The translations under genes and the position numbers were made by a program. Positions 45,259 through 56,257 of a DNA stretch of 64,000 nt are shown here, one piece after another (within the stretch, counting starts at the first letter, position 1; each line of letters starts with the position of its first letter). The notes beneath the pieces were generated by a model. That model was not told the origin of the DNA, did no database searches, and saw only the letters and a program-made list of their open reading frames with translations. Location: assembly GCF_000143415.4 (NCBI RefSeq), contig NW_003314311.1, positions 1 to 64,000 on the forward strand, given 5' to 3'. Source of the DNA: Selaginella moellendorffii. Lineage: Eukaryota; Streptophyta; Lycopodiopsida; Selaginellales; Selaginellaceae.

Positions 45259-47568
45259 ATGAGAAGGAACAAGGCCGGGGCATCCATCACGTTGCATCCG
45301 CAGCACCACAAGGATTCTAGGGACAGGGAAATCGCCGCGATTTGGAGGCCGACGAGCCTACGCATGAAGCGAGGCGTGAGCGGCGCCCACAGGGGCCCGA
45401 CCACTCCGGTTCCCAGCTGGAAGCTCTACGAGAATCCTTTCTACAGCAATGTGATCCAAGCCGGGGCCAGTGTCTCCGCCAGGAAGCTCGCGGCCAGCTT
45501 GTGGGAGCTCCAGGAGATCCCATTGCCCAGATCGCCGGCGGCATCGCCAGACTCCGCCGCCACAAGCAGCCCACCAGCGGCGCCGCCCAGAAGCTCTGCG
45601 GAATCTCCAAAGTCGAGTCTCTCGCTGCCACCACCTCCGGCAAAGAGGAAATCCTCTCCAGCGATTTCGTCCACGGCTAGCGCTCTGGAGGAAGCTGCCA
45701 AGGTAGAGATCGAATTTTTCCCAGCTTGATGACTCTCCGTTTTCACTCGTAGGTGTGTTTGATCCTGTTTTTTGTGCTGATTTTTCTGGATCAGGTTTGG
45801 TGACACATTGCTCGTTGCGCAGTCTACAGATGGAAATGGAAAAATTGCGCACACGAACAGGCAGCTGGCCGCAATGCAGTCTCACATCAACAGATGCTTG
45901 GACAAGCAAGCGACTGCGGTTAAGAGTTCCATCGCCAAAAGCAACAGCAACAATGCGGTATGTTCCATGGCTCTTTTTTTCCCTTTTTCCCTGCAGTACT
46001 GTTCTTTCCTGCTTGCCACCTTTGGTTTTATCGATGGCTCTTTTTCTTTTTCGTCAGGGGCGGTTTTGTTGTTTGACTTGGATGTGTTCTAGCTAGGCAG
46101 TGTATTAACTTCGTGAGCGTTTTTTTAGAGCGACTCGGCGTCACAAGCATCTCCAGAGACGAAAATTGTTGCCAGCCCCGACGGTTTTTCAGCATCCCCC
46201 GAGCTTCTTGAGCGGTTACACGCCTTGGAAGATCAGCACAGCGGTGCGGCTCTGGCCAGTGTGTTAAGGACGGAACTTGATGTCGCACGTAGCAAAGTCA
46301 AGGAGCTAGAGGGAGCGAACAAATTGGCTCGCAAGGAGATCGAGGCTTTGCTCAAGAAGATAGCGGACGACAAAGCGGGCTCTTTTGGGAAGGAGCAGGA
46401 CAGGGTGAAGCAGGCTTTGCTGTCTGTCAGGGACGAGGCCGATGAAGAGCGCAAGTCGAAACGCAGGATGGAGCTGGCTAACAAGAAGCTGTCGAGAGAG
46501 CTCGGCGAAGCAAAGATGGCGCTCTCGAAGGTACTCCAGGAGCTCGAGAAGGAACGCAAAGCAAGGGAGCTTATGGAGGATGTGTGCGACGAGCTGGCTC
46601 GAGAGATAGGCGAAGACAAGGCAGAAGTTGAAGAGCTCAAGCGCGAGTCGCTGAGAATAAGGCAGGAAGTGGAAGAAGAGCGCCGAATGCTACACATGGC
46701 CGAGGCGTGGCGCGAGGAGCGCGTCCATATGAAGCTGGCCGAGGCGAGAGACGAGATCCAGGAGAAGCTGGACTTGGTGGAGAAGATCAAAGGCAAGCTG
46801 GAGGAGTTTCTGAGAGTGAGGAGGAGAGTCCTGGACGACGGCGACTACGCAAGCCAGCAAGCGGATATCAGGGACGGGGAGATGCTGCGCGCTTCGGTCG
46901 ACAGCTTGCTCTCGCAGGAGCGCGAGAGCCTCAAGCAGCAGTCCGAGACGAGGAGGAGCGAGGAGGTGGAGTCACTGGACGACGATCTCCACTCGATAGA
47001 CCTCACCAAAGACGCAGCCTCGGCCAAGGAGCGAAGGCTGGCCGAGTGGCACAGGCTCAAGACTGACAGGAGAATCTACTGCTCCCCGGAGAGCCGCGGT
47101 GAGATTGGCGACGATGGTGGCAGCGGCAGTAGCAGAAGCACCAGCGGCAGCGGCAGCAGCAGCATCAGCACCGACGGCGAGAGTGGAAGAAGCAGCTTTT
47201 CCCGAGCAAAGAAAGGACCGCCGGCAAAGGTGATAGCCATCGCTCCTCCCGCAAACGGCGGGTCTGGGAGCCTGGGGAGCCTCACCACCAAGTCGATCGG
47301 GAGCAACTTGGGCAGCAGCTTCGATAACAACACCGGCACCACCGCGAGCTCGGAGTTCGATCTCCCGCTCCGGACGCTTGGGCGATCGATTGATAAGCCC
47401 GCCAGCAACAGGATGAGTAACAGCAACAACAGCAACTCGTCGCCGGCGTCGGTGGTGGCCAACGGCAAGAGCCGCAAGCTCAAGAGCCTGGTGGAGTGGA
47501 CGACCAAGGGTGGCGGTGGTCAGCCGGCAAATGGTGGTGGTGGCGTCAAGCACTTCTCCAAAGCTTGA
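45259..47568 (+). CDS. BRANCHLESS TRICHOMES / At5g41620-like coiled-coil protein
   Basis: Three exons: 45259-45702, 45823-45957 and 46129-47568, 672 residues. N-terminal part is basic with PTTPVPSWKLYENPFY and a KLAASLWELQEIPLP motif (about aa 75-90) shared by this plant family. The centre is a long coiled coil starting LLERLHALEDQHSGAALAS and running about 230 residues (RVKQALLSVRDEADEERK, KERKARELMEDVCDELAR, EAWREERVHMKLAEARDEI). The tail is Ser/Gly/Asn-rich. Family members include Arabidopsis BLT, which acts in trichome branching with the cytoskeleton. This plant lineage lacks such trichomes, so the ancestral job must differ. Met 45217 is an in-frame alternative start. Confidence 0.85.
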
Positions 47569-47795
47569 TATTATTCTTCTTACAGGAATATACAGTGTGC
47601 GAGAAAGTACGGAAAGAAAGTGTAAGAATTTTTGTATCGCCAAGCCCTAAAAGTATATACGATTTTATCAGAATATTCTGTGTTAACGGTATTAAAACTC
47701 TAAACCCTAAAATATCGTACACATTTTTCAAATGTGTACGGTATTAAAGTGGTGTTTTTAGGGTTCTTAGGTTAGGGCAAAGGGGAGGATCGAGG
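47569..47795. other. Intergenic, 3' and 5' UTRs
   Basis: AT-rich spacer between two same-strand genes. Contains an imperfect palindrome around 47710-47745 (GTACACATTTTTCAAATGTGTAC), which could form a hairpin near the 3' end of the upstream transcript. Confidence 0.4.
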
Positions 47796-48623
47796 ATGAG
47801 CAGGGTGCAGGTAGAGCGGGCCGCGGCGGCGGCGGCGCGCAACGTGAACGCCTACGGGCAGAAGGAGGAGGGGCCGAGCCGATGGCAGGAGCGCAAGGAG
47901 GCCAAGCGCCAGATGTATCTCATGAGCACGGAGCGGCCGGTGACGGTAGACGTTCTGCGCAACAAGGAGAGCGGCGGCGGCGGCAGCAAGCAGCTGACGG
48001 GCCACTGCCAGAAGTGCTTCCAGCGCCACTGGACGTACGAGTGTAAGAACGAGCGCATCTACATGAGCCGTCCCTCGCGCTCCCAGCAGCTCAAAAACCC
48101 CAAGCTCAAGCCCAAGCTCATGGACGCCAGCGAGGTGGTGGAGTTTTTGGGCGAGAAGGAGCGGAAGGAGCAGGACAAGGTGGCCAAGCGCGAGCGGCGG
48201 CGGGAGAAGGAGCGGGAGATGGAGCGGCGGCGGCGGCGCAAGAAGAAGAAGATGGCACGTCGCAGCAAGCGCTACGAGTCGTCGGAGTCGGGGGAGAGCG
48301 ATAGCGATGGCGGCTCTTCCTCTTCCTCGCCCTCTTCGTCTTCCTCCTCGTCTGAGGATGAGAGGAAGCGTCGCCGAGCAAGGAGGAAGAGGAGATCGCC
48401 GCCTCCATCTCCATCGTCGAGCTCTGGCGATGGCTCTTCCTCGCCTTCCTCGTCTTCGTCGTCCGAGGATGAGAAGCCGAGGAGTAGGAAGCGGCGGAGG
48501 AATGCCACCACGTCCGAGTCCGAGAGCTCGGATGAGGACTCGCGTGGCCGGAAGCGCAGCCGCAGCCGCAGCCCGGAGGATGATCGCGCGGCCGAGAAGA
48601 AGGCCGAGAAGAAGCGGAAGTGA
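47796..48623 (+). CDS. ZCCHC10-like zinc-knuckle, Arg/Ser-rich nuclear protein
   Basis: 275 residues, one exon. A single CCHC knuckle, CQKCFQRHWTYECKNER (about aa 71-87), is followed by the IYMSRPSRSQQLKNPKLK block that characterises ZCCHC10-type proteins. The knuckle has histidine at HWTYEC as in the family. After it come a highly charged KERRREKEREMERRRRRK helix and alternating SSSS/SEDE and RKRRR tracts to the end, with an SR-like RKRSRSRSPEDD and a KKAEKKRK end that could be a nuclear signal. Likely an RNA-associated nuclear protein; the molecular role is not known. It converges with galactokinase, stops 60 bp apart. Confidence 0.85.
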   Translation: MSRVQVERAAAAAARNVNAYGQKEEGPSRWQERKEAKRQMYLMSTERPVTVDVLRNKESGGGGSKQLTGHCQKCFQRHWTYECKNERIYMSRPSRSQQLKNPKLKPKLMDASEVVEFLGEKERKEQDKVAKRERRREKEREMERRRRRKKKKMARRSKRYESSESGESDSDGGSSSSSPSSSSSSSEDERKRRRARRKRRSPPPSPSSSSGDGSSSPSSSSSSEDEKPRSRKRRRNATTSESESSDEDSRGRKRSRSRSPEDDRAAEKKAEKKRK

Positions 48624-48683
48624 CTTGACAACGAGAAGGAAAGCTGCTCCTTGATTTTCTTTGTTGCCTGGTTTGCATGGGGA

Positions 48684-51077
48684 CTAGATGGTGGTGATCA
48701 CGGCGGCTCCACTGGATGGCTTGGACGCGAAGACGTAGAGCCCCAGGGATTCGGGCTTGACGATGCCTTTCTGGATTCGGGAGTTGTAGAAGCCTTCCTG
48801 TAATTGCATGAAAAAATGAAATAAATTGTGTGAGCTCTTAACTTTAAAGTGTGATCTCTATCCACTTGCCTTGAGCGAAAGAATGAAAGCTGGAACCGAT
48901 GCTTCGTGTACCAGGGCCACCACGCAGCCACCCCATCCGGCTCCAGTCAGCCTGGCTCCCAGCGCTCCAGCCGATCGACACACTTGAACGAGTTCCTCAA
49001 GCTCTGGGCAACTGGAATTCACAGAGAAGAGTTAAAAATTCTTCTTTTTGGGACATGTGATGAATGTAAACCTGCACTCGTAGAGTTTGCTGCAGCTAGT
49101 GTGGCTGTCGTTCATGAGCTTTCCAAGCCGTTTCAATGCTTCTTCTTCACTGCCAAAAAAAAAAACAAAAAAAAAGAAGAAGATAAGCTACACTCACATA
49201 GATAACTCAACAAGGACAGTACCCTGCGCCAGATGAAACAGTGTCACGGAAAGCGTACACGCGTTTTGCTTCCGAGTATACGTGCGTTGCTCTCTACACA
49301 CAACCCCAGAAAGGCGTCCGTGATTGGATAAGAAAGAATAATTTTGAGTACCTGGTGAAGCTTGAACTGTTTAGCAACCGAAAGTACAGCTTGGAAGCTC
49401 GAACCCTTCGGGAAAATTGAAGTTAGGGGGTGTTTTAATAGCTCCTCTAGCTCCTCTGTCGTGTATGGATGCTCATGCAACAAGTCCTGATTTATACGAA
49501 CGTAAGGTACAAAAATCTAAAACGCTTTTTTACCTCAATCGCAAGCAACAAGTCGGACGAGTCGCGAGAAGTTGCATACGCCTCGCACAAGCCTTCTACA
49601 TCAGACAGTGTGGACACGGATTTAATCGCCTCGTCTGCTGCCATCCCTAGCTTCACAGCGAGTACAATCTGCAAAAAGGCGTTGGACAATAAAAAAACCG
49701 TGAGAGGAAAACTTTTAACTTACCGCAGCCAAACGGCACTCAACAACTCGATTGTTGTAATTAGTTGCCGCGGTTACAGCCTTGTTAGATTCTGTAAGCG
49801 AGTTCGCAACTACGAAGGTACCACCAGCTGGTAGTACAACGCTTGTGGCTTTGATAGGATTAAAATCGATCAGCATTGCAACGCCTTGTTGTGCCATGAT
49901 CGAAATGGCCTGCAGAGAAAAAAAACCTTCGTGAAAAAATCTGTACAAACGCGCTACTAAATCTACCTGGTCCATGCCACCAGATTGCGTACCAACATGC
50001 CGCTCGCAGGTACAAGCAAATTCTGAGACTTCCTTCTGAAAAACCAAGGACAAACAGTTAGCGTACAGCAGTAACACTTTTCCGGACTAGCAATCTCAGG
50101 CATTTTCAAACCTTGAAAGCACATAATTCGAATAAGGCCAGGAATGCAAGCACTGATGCACACACCAACGCAGACGAGCTGGAAAGGCCTGATCCTGAGC
50201 GCAAGCAAGCAAACACGGTAAAAGAAAGATTGTGGCAACCTTGGTAAACGAAAGATCAAGTGCTGCCATGATAGAAAGTGCAGAGGAGCAAACTAATGCT
50301 GCCGAGCTCGATAATCCGGATCCTGTAATAGATGGACTTTGTATCTCTGTGCTACATACTTGAACTGAAAATGGGAGAATTCTTTACCCATGGGAACAGT
50401 TCCATCGACCAAGATATTAAGGCCCGTGTCTGGTTTACGATGTATCTTTTTTGATTCCAAGTGCTCGAAAACACCTTTGTACCTGTAAGGTAAAGGAAAA
50501 TTGAAGAAAAGCTAGAAAGGCTCTTAAAACAAAAAGTTACATACCCACAAAGAACGTAATTCCCCCATGTATGATTCAATCGATCCACTTCCTGGGACAG
50601 TGACAATGAAACCAAGAACCTTTCTATACCAAAAAAGAAGTCCAACAAACCTGAGATGGATCAACCGAAAAGGAGCACGGCTTAAATTTCTCGTTATCGA
50701 TACTCGCAACGCGCAGAGCCGGCGAGCCATCGCTTTCCGAGGATCTCCCAATCGCGACAATTGTGTCCTGGCGAATTGCCATTGGCAGCACCGAGTAGCC
50801 TTCGTAATCGATGTGCTCGCCGATAAGATTCACTCGACCTGCATTCCCGGGAGCCGCCAATCGCCAATCCAATCCACAAATCGAGCGAAATATCAAGAAA
50901 ACCTGGCGCTCGCGCGTAGAAATCCGGATCGCTGCCATAGATCTCTGCAAACCTCGCCCGGAGCCGCGCGTAGCGAAATCTCGCCTCGTCCAGCAGCGAT
51001 CCATGCCCGTAGACGCTCTCCAAGCTCACTCTCACGGGCACGCGCTCGTCCTCCGCGATGACGCATTGCTGCTCCAT
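48684..51077 (-). CDS. GALK: Galactokinase (GHMP kinase) with duplicated alternative exon
   Basis: Phosphorylates galactose to Gal-1-P for sugar salvage (cytosol). Exons, minus strand: 51077-50903, 50838-50651, 50591-50545, 50482-50388, then either 50322-50240 or 50194-50112, then 50035-49967, 49909-49724, 49668-49534, 49486-49352, 49293-49223, 49149-49072, 49011-48870 and 48797-48684. With one of the alternative pair the frame closes at 505 residues (Arabidopsis GALK 496). Motifs: galactokinase signature [15 protein letters not shown] (aa 59-73), GHMP loop [12 protein letters not shown] (aa about 169), catalytic Asp in GTQSGGMDQ and motif 3 [13 protein letters not shown] (aa about 443). The intron after 48870 has a GC donor (AAG|GCAAGT). 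An arabinokinase-like enzyme is unlikely given the length and signature. Confidence 0.94.
50112..50194 (-). other. Galactokinase alternative exon 5b (duplicate of 5a)
   Basis: Also exactly 83 nt with the same entry and exit phases. Encodes [14 protein letters not shown] then [14 protein letters not shown], 16 of 28 residues identical to exon 5a and with the ATP-loop residues unchanged. Acceptor GCGCTCAG and donor AAG|GTTTGA look usable. Including both or neither exon shifts the frame, so use should be mutually exclusive. It lies 45 bp from exon 5a, too short for easy splicing of 5a to 5b. Confidence 0.8.
50240..50322 (-). other. Galactokinase alternative exon 5a
   Basis: 83 nt, enters in phase 1 and exits in phase 0. 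Encodes [14 protein letters not shown] then [14 protein letters not shown], the ATP-binding GHMP motif. Acceptor TATTACAG and donor AAG|GTTGCC are intact. Joining it to both 50388 upstream and 50035 downstream keeps the frame. Confidence 0.85.
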
Positions 51078-51244
51078 AGCTTACTAGCGAACAAGCAAGC
51101 CCTTTTTTTGTCACGGGGGTTTCAAATTATATGGCGGAAAATACCAAGAGAATATTCCGTCATCCCATTAGATTATCTCTAATCCTTCATTGAACTCGAT
51201 CAAAATTAATACAGCACCCCCATTATTATAAACCAATCTTATCT

Positions 51245-53436
51245 TCATTTCTTCGTCGTGCGAGCAGCGCTCATATGATCCTGGAAAGAAAGAAAATCAA
51301 TCACGAAGAAAAAAGAGAGATTTTCTTTTTTCTTACCGAGATGAAGTCGAAAGCTTTGGTTGTCTCCTCCATTCTGGGAAGACTTGCGGAAGCTGACGAA
51401 TATGGATGGCTCGAAAAATCGAACGCGTCGCTCGCAAAGCTCGCTCCCTGAGAGCCAAATCCCATCCCAAATCCGCCCGAGAAATCCTGTTGCTGCTGGA
51501 AGCTATGCTGCTGCGCTGGTGGTGCTTGTCCGAAACCATAGAGTGGTGGTGCTGTTCCTGGATAATGAGCTTGAGCTTGAGGAGCAAAGCGTCTCGCAGC
51601 GTCGAACTTTGCCATGATGAACTCGGCACCCCCGGGAATGCTCGGTGAGACGAAACTTGGTGGAGCTCTACTCAATCCCTGCTGCTGCTGCTGCTGCTGT
51701 GGCTGCGGCTCTAATCCCATAAGCCCGGAGAAATCCTGACCAAATCCTGGATCTAAGTTGGATTGTTGCTGAAAAGATGGAGTGCCTGTGTCCAGAGATC
51801 CCAGTAGATCACTTATGTTCGTGGCTGATGCTGGCTTTTTTGACGGCTCTTCGGCAATGCTGAGGCCCTCGAAGAGGCTGCTTGTTCCGTTAGTTTCGGT
51901 GTTCTCGTGTAAGCCGTCGCCTAGCAAGTCGCCCTGGACTGGTGAGGCTTCTGTTAACGAGCTCAGGATATCCACTTCGTCTTTCTGATGAGTGCTGGAA
52001 TCATCGTCGTTTGTGTCGATCAAATCTGGCATTTCAACTCGCTCCGTGCGTTTTGGTTGGCGACTTCTTGCGTCGTTTGATACCTGAGAGCCCTCCTCGG
52101 TTTCAGTTTGAAGCAAGCCAAGAACCTGGAGATACATCGTTAGTCTCGCAAAAGAAGTTAACAAAAGCATACCTTGTTTGCTTTTTCGCGTAGAGAGCTT
52201 TGTGGCGAATCCATACAGTCGATGACGCTGGCATGGTTTGCCTCAAAACGTTGTGAGACATCTCCAAATGGTTTCACTGCTCTCTGACGTAGCACAGCCT
52301 CAAGAAAACACAAAGTTTTCAAGCGAACCTATCTTGAAACAATTGAATCAGAACAAGAAGGAAAAGTTTACACCAACTTCACCACTTACCTGCCAGGAGT
52401 GAACTTGTAGCTTTTGCTCAAAGGCTTGATGCAGCCTCTGAGGATTCAGCACCTGCGCTGCCAAAAGAAAGGACTGTATCGCTTCGCGGCTTGGTTGAAG
52501 GCGCACACCACCGACACCCGTCACAGTGTCCAGGAGTTTCTCTTCTTGTGTTAAACCGTTGGCGTCTTCAGTCTTCTCGTCCGCTGCCGACTTTGGAGAA
52601 TCCGGCTGCTCGTATGACATCTCCTCAGAAGCTCCTCCTCTGTAAGTCTCCCTGTAAGTATCCCGACTCTCGCTATAAGAATAAGAATCCCGATGGTTAT
52701 CCCGGTACTTAAAGTTGTCTCGCTCCGATACCGATCTACGTAAGTTTGGAGCCTCGTAGCTTCCGGAAGAGCTCTTGCTCTTCGTGCCGTTGCTGCTGCC
52801 AAAGTGACCATAGTGGCTGCTTATCATCGTCAAACCTTGCTTGATAGACGCGGTGCCTATGTCGACCACCTCGCTTAAAAGCGTTTTCTTCTCCTGCGAA
52901 GCTCTAGAATCGAAGTTCGTGTTCCCAAAACCCTCAATCCTTCTGCCGGTTTCCTCCAAAGCCGGTGGTTTCTCGTCGGACGCAAACATGGCAGTGATGG
53001 CCTCGCGAGCAGTCTCACGAACCGCCTTGTTGAGACTGTCACCTCGGAGCGAATCGGGCTGACCTTGATAATGGAACAGCTGCCGTATCGCTGCAGACTG
53101 CCTCTGGATTTCTCTCTTAAACTCGATTCCAGATTTTCCAACTTCGAATTTGATGAATCTCAGTGTCTGCAAGAAACGAATAGACAATGAGAAGAACTGG
53201 AGAGAACAAAGAAAACAACCAAAGCATACCTTTTGCTTCACTAGCGGGCTTTTGTGCTCCAATCTCTTGAAGACATACTCCACCATTTCGTGGACAACGT
53301 CGTGAGGCGCCGAGCGAAGAACTGAGCTGATCTCGTCCAATTTATACACTGGAGCGACCTTATCATCGTCGGTGGTCACTCCATCGATTAACCTAGTCCG
53401 CCTGTATGCTTCGACTGCCCGCCGACTGGATTCCAT
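51245..53436 (-). CDS. MTV1: MODIFIED TRANSPORT TO THE VACUOLE 1 (tepsin-like ENTH/VHS protein)
   Basis: Five exons on the minus strand: 53436-53230, 53166-52390, 52328-52173, 52125-51337 and 51280-51245, 654 residues. MTV1 is the plant relative of tepsin and works with AP-4 and clathrin at the trans-Golgi in sorting to the vacuole. N-terminal ENTH domain: SSRRAVEAYRRTR, DDDKVAPVYKLDEIS, HKSPLVKQKTLRFIKFEVGK, then the conserved LNKAVRETAREAI and RRIEGFGNTNF. A Tyr/Ser/Arg-rich linker follows. A second helical segment VRLKTLCFLEAVLRQR lies in exon 3. The tail carries acidic/hydrophobic LLGDGL and DFSGLMGLEP-type motifs, a Gln run (seven) and Phe/Gly-rich sequence. The last exon encodes only DHMSAARTTKK. 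Its 3' end is 167 bp from the galactokinase start, same strand. Confidence 0.93.
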
Positions 53437-54156
53437 AGCTCGGATCGAAAACTTCCTGCGCTGCTAGTTCCCCGGATCCGGAGGATCTCCAATCCAATTC
53501 GAGACCGGGTAGCTCTCACGAATCCCTACCTGGCGCGGCGATCGCGACAATGTGAATTGGAAGACGCACCTCGGGCGCCATTCCTTCGCCAAGAACCCAT
53601 CCCTAAACTCATCGGAGCCGCCATAGCCAAATATTTCACGTGGGATACAAAAGAGGGAACCATGTCATAGTCCAGACCAAACACGTGTCTGCCACGTTAG
53701 CACGCATCATCTATATATATAAAAACGAAGGGCCCGTACCCCCACAGCTGTCCGACCGTGGTTCTTGCCATGGTTTGCAGGAATATCAGCTCAATATTGT
53801 GGTGGCAGCATGCTAGGAAGGGAAGAAGGTGTGGTGACAATTGTTATACCATGCATTCCATGGCTGCTCTATCTATGTTGTGTAAGCAGCACCACAGGCA
53901 GGGCTGGTGAAGGAGTGCATGAGCAATGAAGAGCTGTGCTATGTTTGAATTCTAGAGCTGACCGTAATGGGTGTGGGTGATGCAAGGTATGGATTATGGT
54001 GCACTCATCACATTGACCTTTGCAATAATAGTGGCTACAAGTGAGTGATCCCATTCTTAGGACTCAAACATAAGTATATCAAAATTTTAAGTCTCTATTA
54101 ATCAAGAATAGTTAAATATTTTTAATGTTATTTGTTACCTAACTGAGCATAATTAA
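53437..54156. other. Intergenic; MTV1 5' flank
   Basis: GC-rich promoter/5' UTR to about 53640, then mixed sequence and, from about 54060, AT-rich DNA. Short frames (for example 53869-54054 minus) have no recognisable family. Confidence 0.4.
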
Positions 54157-54276
54157 TACATTTTCATTGATGGCCTTGATGGTACTAGCAAAACAACTCT
54201 TCTTAACATTGTTATAAATGTGTTACAACTAAACAAAATAAATGTTATTAGTAGGAATTGCAAATACTTTACTCTA
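54157..54276 (+). pseudogene. Possible thymidylate-kinase-like P-loop fragment
   Basis: Forty codons between two TAA stops. They begin YIFIDGLDGTSKTTLL, which has the beta-strand plus P-loop layout of dTMP/nucleotide kinases (usually GLDGxGKTT). Serine replaces the invariant Gly before Lys. No further kinase motif is found downstream. It is either a relic or chance; origin unknown. Confidence 0.3.
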
Positions 54277-54299
54277 TAATGGGTAAACTTCACACACTA

Positions 54300-56160
54300 A
54301 TTTTCATAAGTATAACACATAAAGTTTTTGATGCAACAGCAGTAGTATAATTATATACTACATCTGAATTTAGAGTTAACCTCCAAGGGTGTTATATTAC
54401 AAAACAAGGGTCCAATATGCACTCAATATTCTTCATGACCACTAGCTTTTACATACAAAATGGTATTAGATGGAGTTTAACACAATTTCAGTATACTAAT
54501 GGCCTAACGCAAAGAGGAGGGTACCCCACCAACTAGAGTAGTATAAAGCTTGGGTTTAAACTCAAGTCGAATAAAGAACAAAAAGTGACAAAGCTTAACG
54601 GGAGCAAAACTAATATCTTAAGTGGTCAACCATGCTTTTAACTATTATCCCTACTATATATTTGACCACATGGTAGATAACATCTTTTATAAAACTATAT
54701 TACCATAGTTAGCATCACCAATTTGACTTATAACAACTTTATGCTTCACACTATAAGGATTCTCATAATCTACTGAATGAGATAGCATTGACTTAAGATG
54801 TCTCACCAAGTTGAAGATCCTATGAGAATTGTGATTTTGCCTCATTTGGAGGACATCATAGGCTAAGCCCTCATGATAGATGCACTTATAACTTCACTTC
54901 ACCAACCATTACCCAAAGGGTAATAACAACTCATAGGCCAAATATGCAAGAGATCCAAACCTCAGGGGATTGAGTGACACTAGGCACACTAGAGGTGGAG
55001 ACAACAAAAGACATCGGTTGCCAAATAGTAGAGACAAAATCCCTTAATCTCATGCTTTTTGGGGGTGTATGTAAATAAAATATAAAATATATCATCTTCA
55101 AAAATTTGTCTATGATAACCTCCACTAGCAATAGGTAATAGCATTAATAAATCAGGTGATGCTATTATCTCAAACTTCGTAGTTTGGTAGGTAGTGCACT
55201 CCCTTATCCACTGCTTGACCTCACATTGGATCCCCTTCTAGTAGAAAAAGTGGATATCCCACCACTAAAATGTTACAACATAAAGTTCCAAATGCAATAT
55301 AGCATAACTGTAGTGCACTTGAATTTGAAGCTAAACTCTAAGTCTATTGCACTACAAAATAAAGGTTTAGTAATCAATATTCCCTACAAGCACCAACTTC
55401 CCGTATCTAGCTCTTTTGCAAAATGGTATCAAATGGAATTTAGCACAATTTCAATAAACCAGTGGCATAATGCAAGGAGAAGGGTATCCCACCGACTAGA
55501 GCAACATGAAGTTTAGGCTTCAATTTAACCCAGATGTAAAACAAGGAACATAGTTTAACAAGAGGTAAATTAATATCTCAAATGGTTAATCATGATTCTA
55601 ACCACTATCCCAAAAGTTAGTTTCTAGGACAAGCTTGAAAGCTAAATATGGAATGGCACTAGATTGATAATTGTGACATGAGAATAACACTATAAGATTC
55701 AAGACACTCTTTATATTCCATAGTTATGCCTCTTAAGTAGATTTGGATACTTACCATAAATAGCATATGGAATTGGATGTCCCACCACCAAAACATTACA
55801 GTATAAAGTTCCCAATGCAACAACAACAACACAACTATAACACACCTAAATTTGGAATTAAGCTCCAAAGCTATTACAGTATAAAACAAGGGTCTAGTAT
55901 ACACTTAATATCCTTTATGAGCACTAGCTCTTCATATCCATCTCCTACATGTAAAATGGTGTCAAATAGAATTTAACACAATTTTAACATACTAATGGCC
56001 TAACGCAAGGAGGGTATTGTACCGACTAAAACAACATAAAGTTTAGGCTTAGACATAAGCCAAATGTAGAACAAGGAGTGATAAAGCTCAACATGAGATA
56101 AATTATTGTCTCAGGTGATCAACCATGCTTTCAACTATTATCCCTACTATACATTTGAAA
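54300..56160. repeat. Three diverged copies of a 350-400 bp repeat
   Basis: About 54319-54660, 55279-55615 and 55806-56158. Shared blocks include GCACTA/ACAAAATGGTATTAGATGG (variants AAAATGGTATCAAATGG and AAAATGGTGTCAAATAG), a TAATGGCCTAACGCAA segment, and an ACTATTATCCCTACTATA end. The TGGTATCA core resembles an initiator-Met primer-binding site just past an LTR-like segment, suggesting retroelement ends. Confidence 0.65.
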
Positions 56161-56257
56161 CCACAACATTTGTTACTAAAATCTTTAACTAAGTTAAAGA
56201 ACATTGTTTTCTTTTACCTTTTTTTACTTTCACTATTCTTGGGTTTAGCGATAGAAA

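Noticed and set aside
46233-46796. Ser-rich minus-strand frames opposite the coiled-coil gene, and similar ones opposite the ZCCHC10-like gene
   Set aside because: Antisense shadows of Glu/Lys/Arg-rich coding sequence.
50112-50194. Treating exon 5b as a constitutive extra exon or as a dead exon relic
   Set aside because: Constitutive use would shift the frame. As a relic it would not be expected to keep exact length, phase, both splice sites and the ATP-loop residues.
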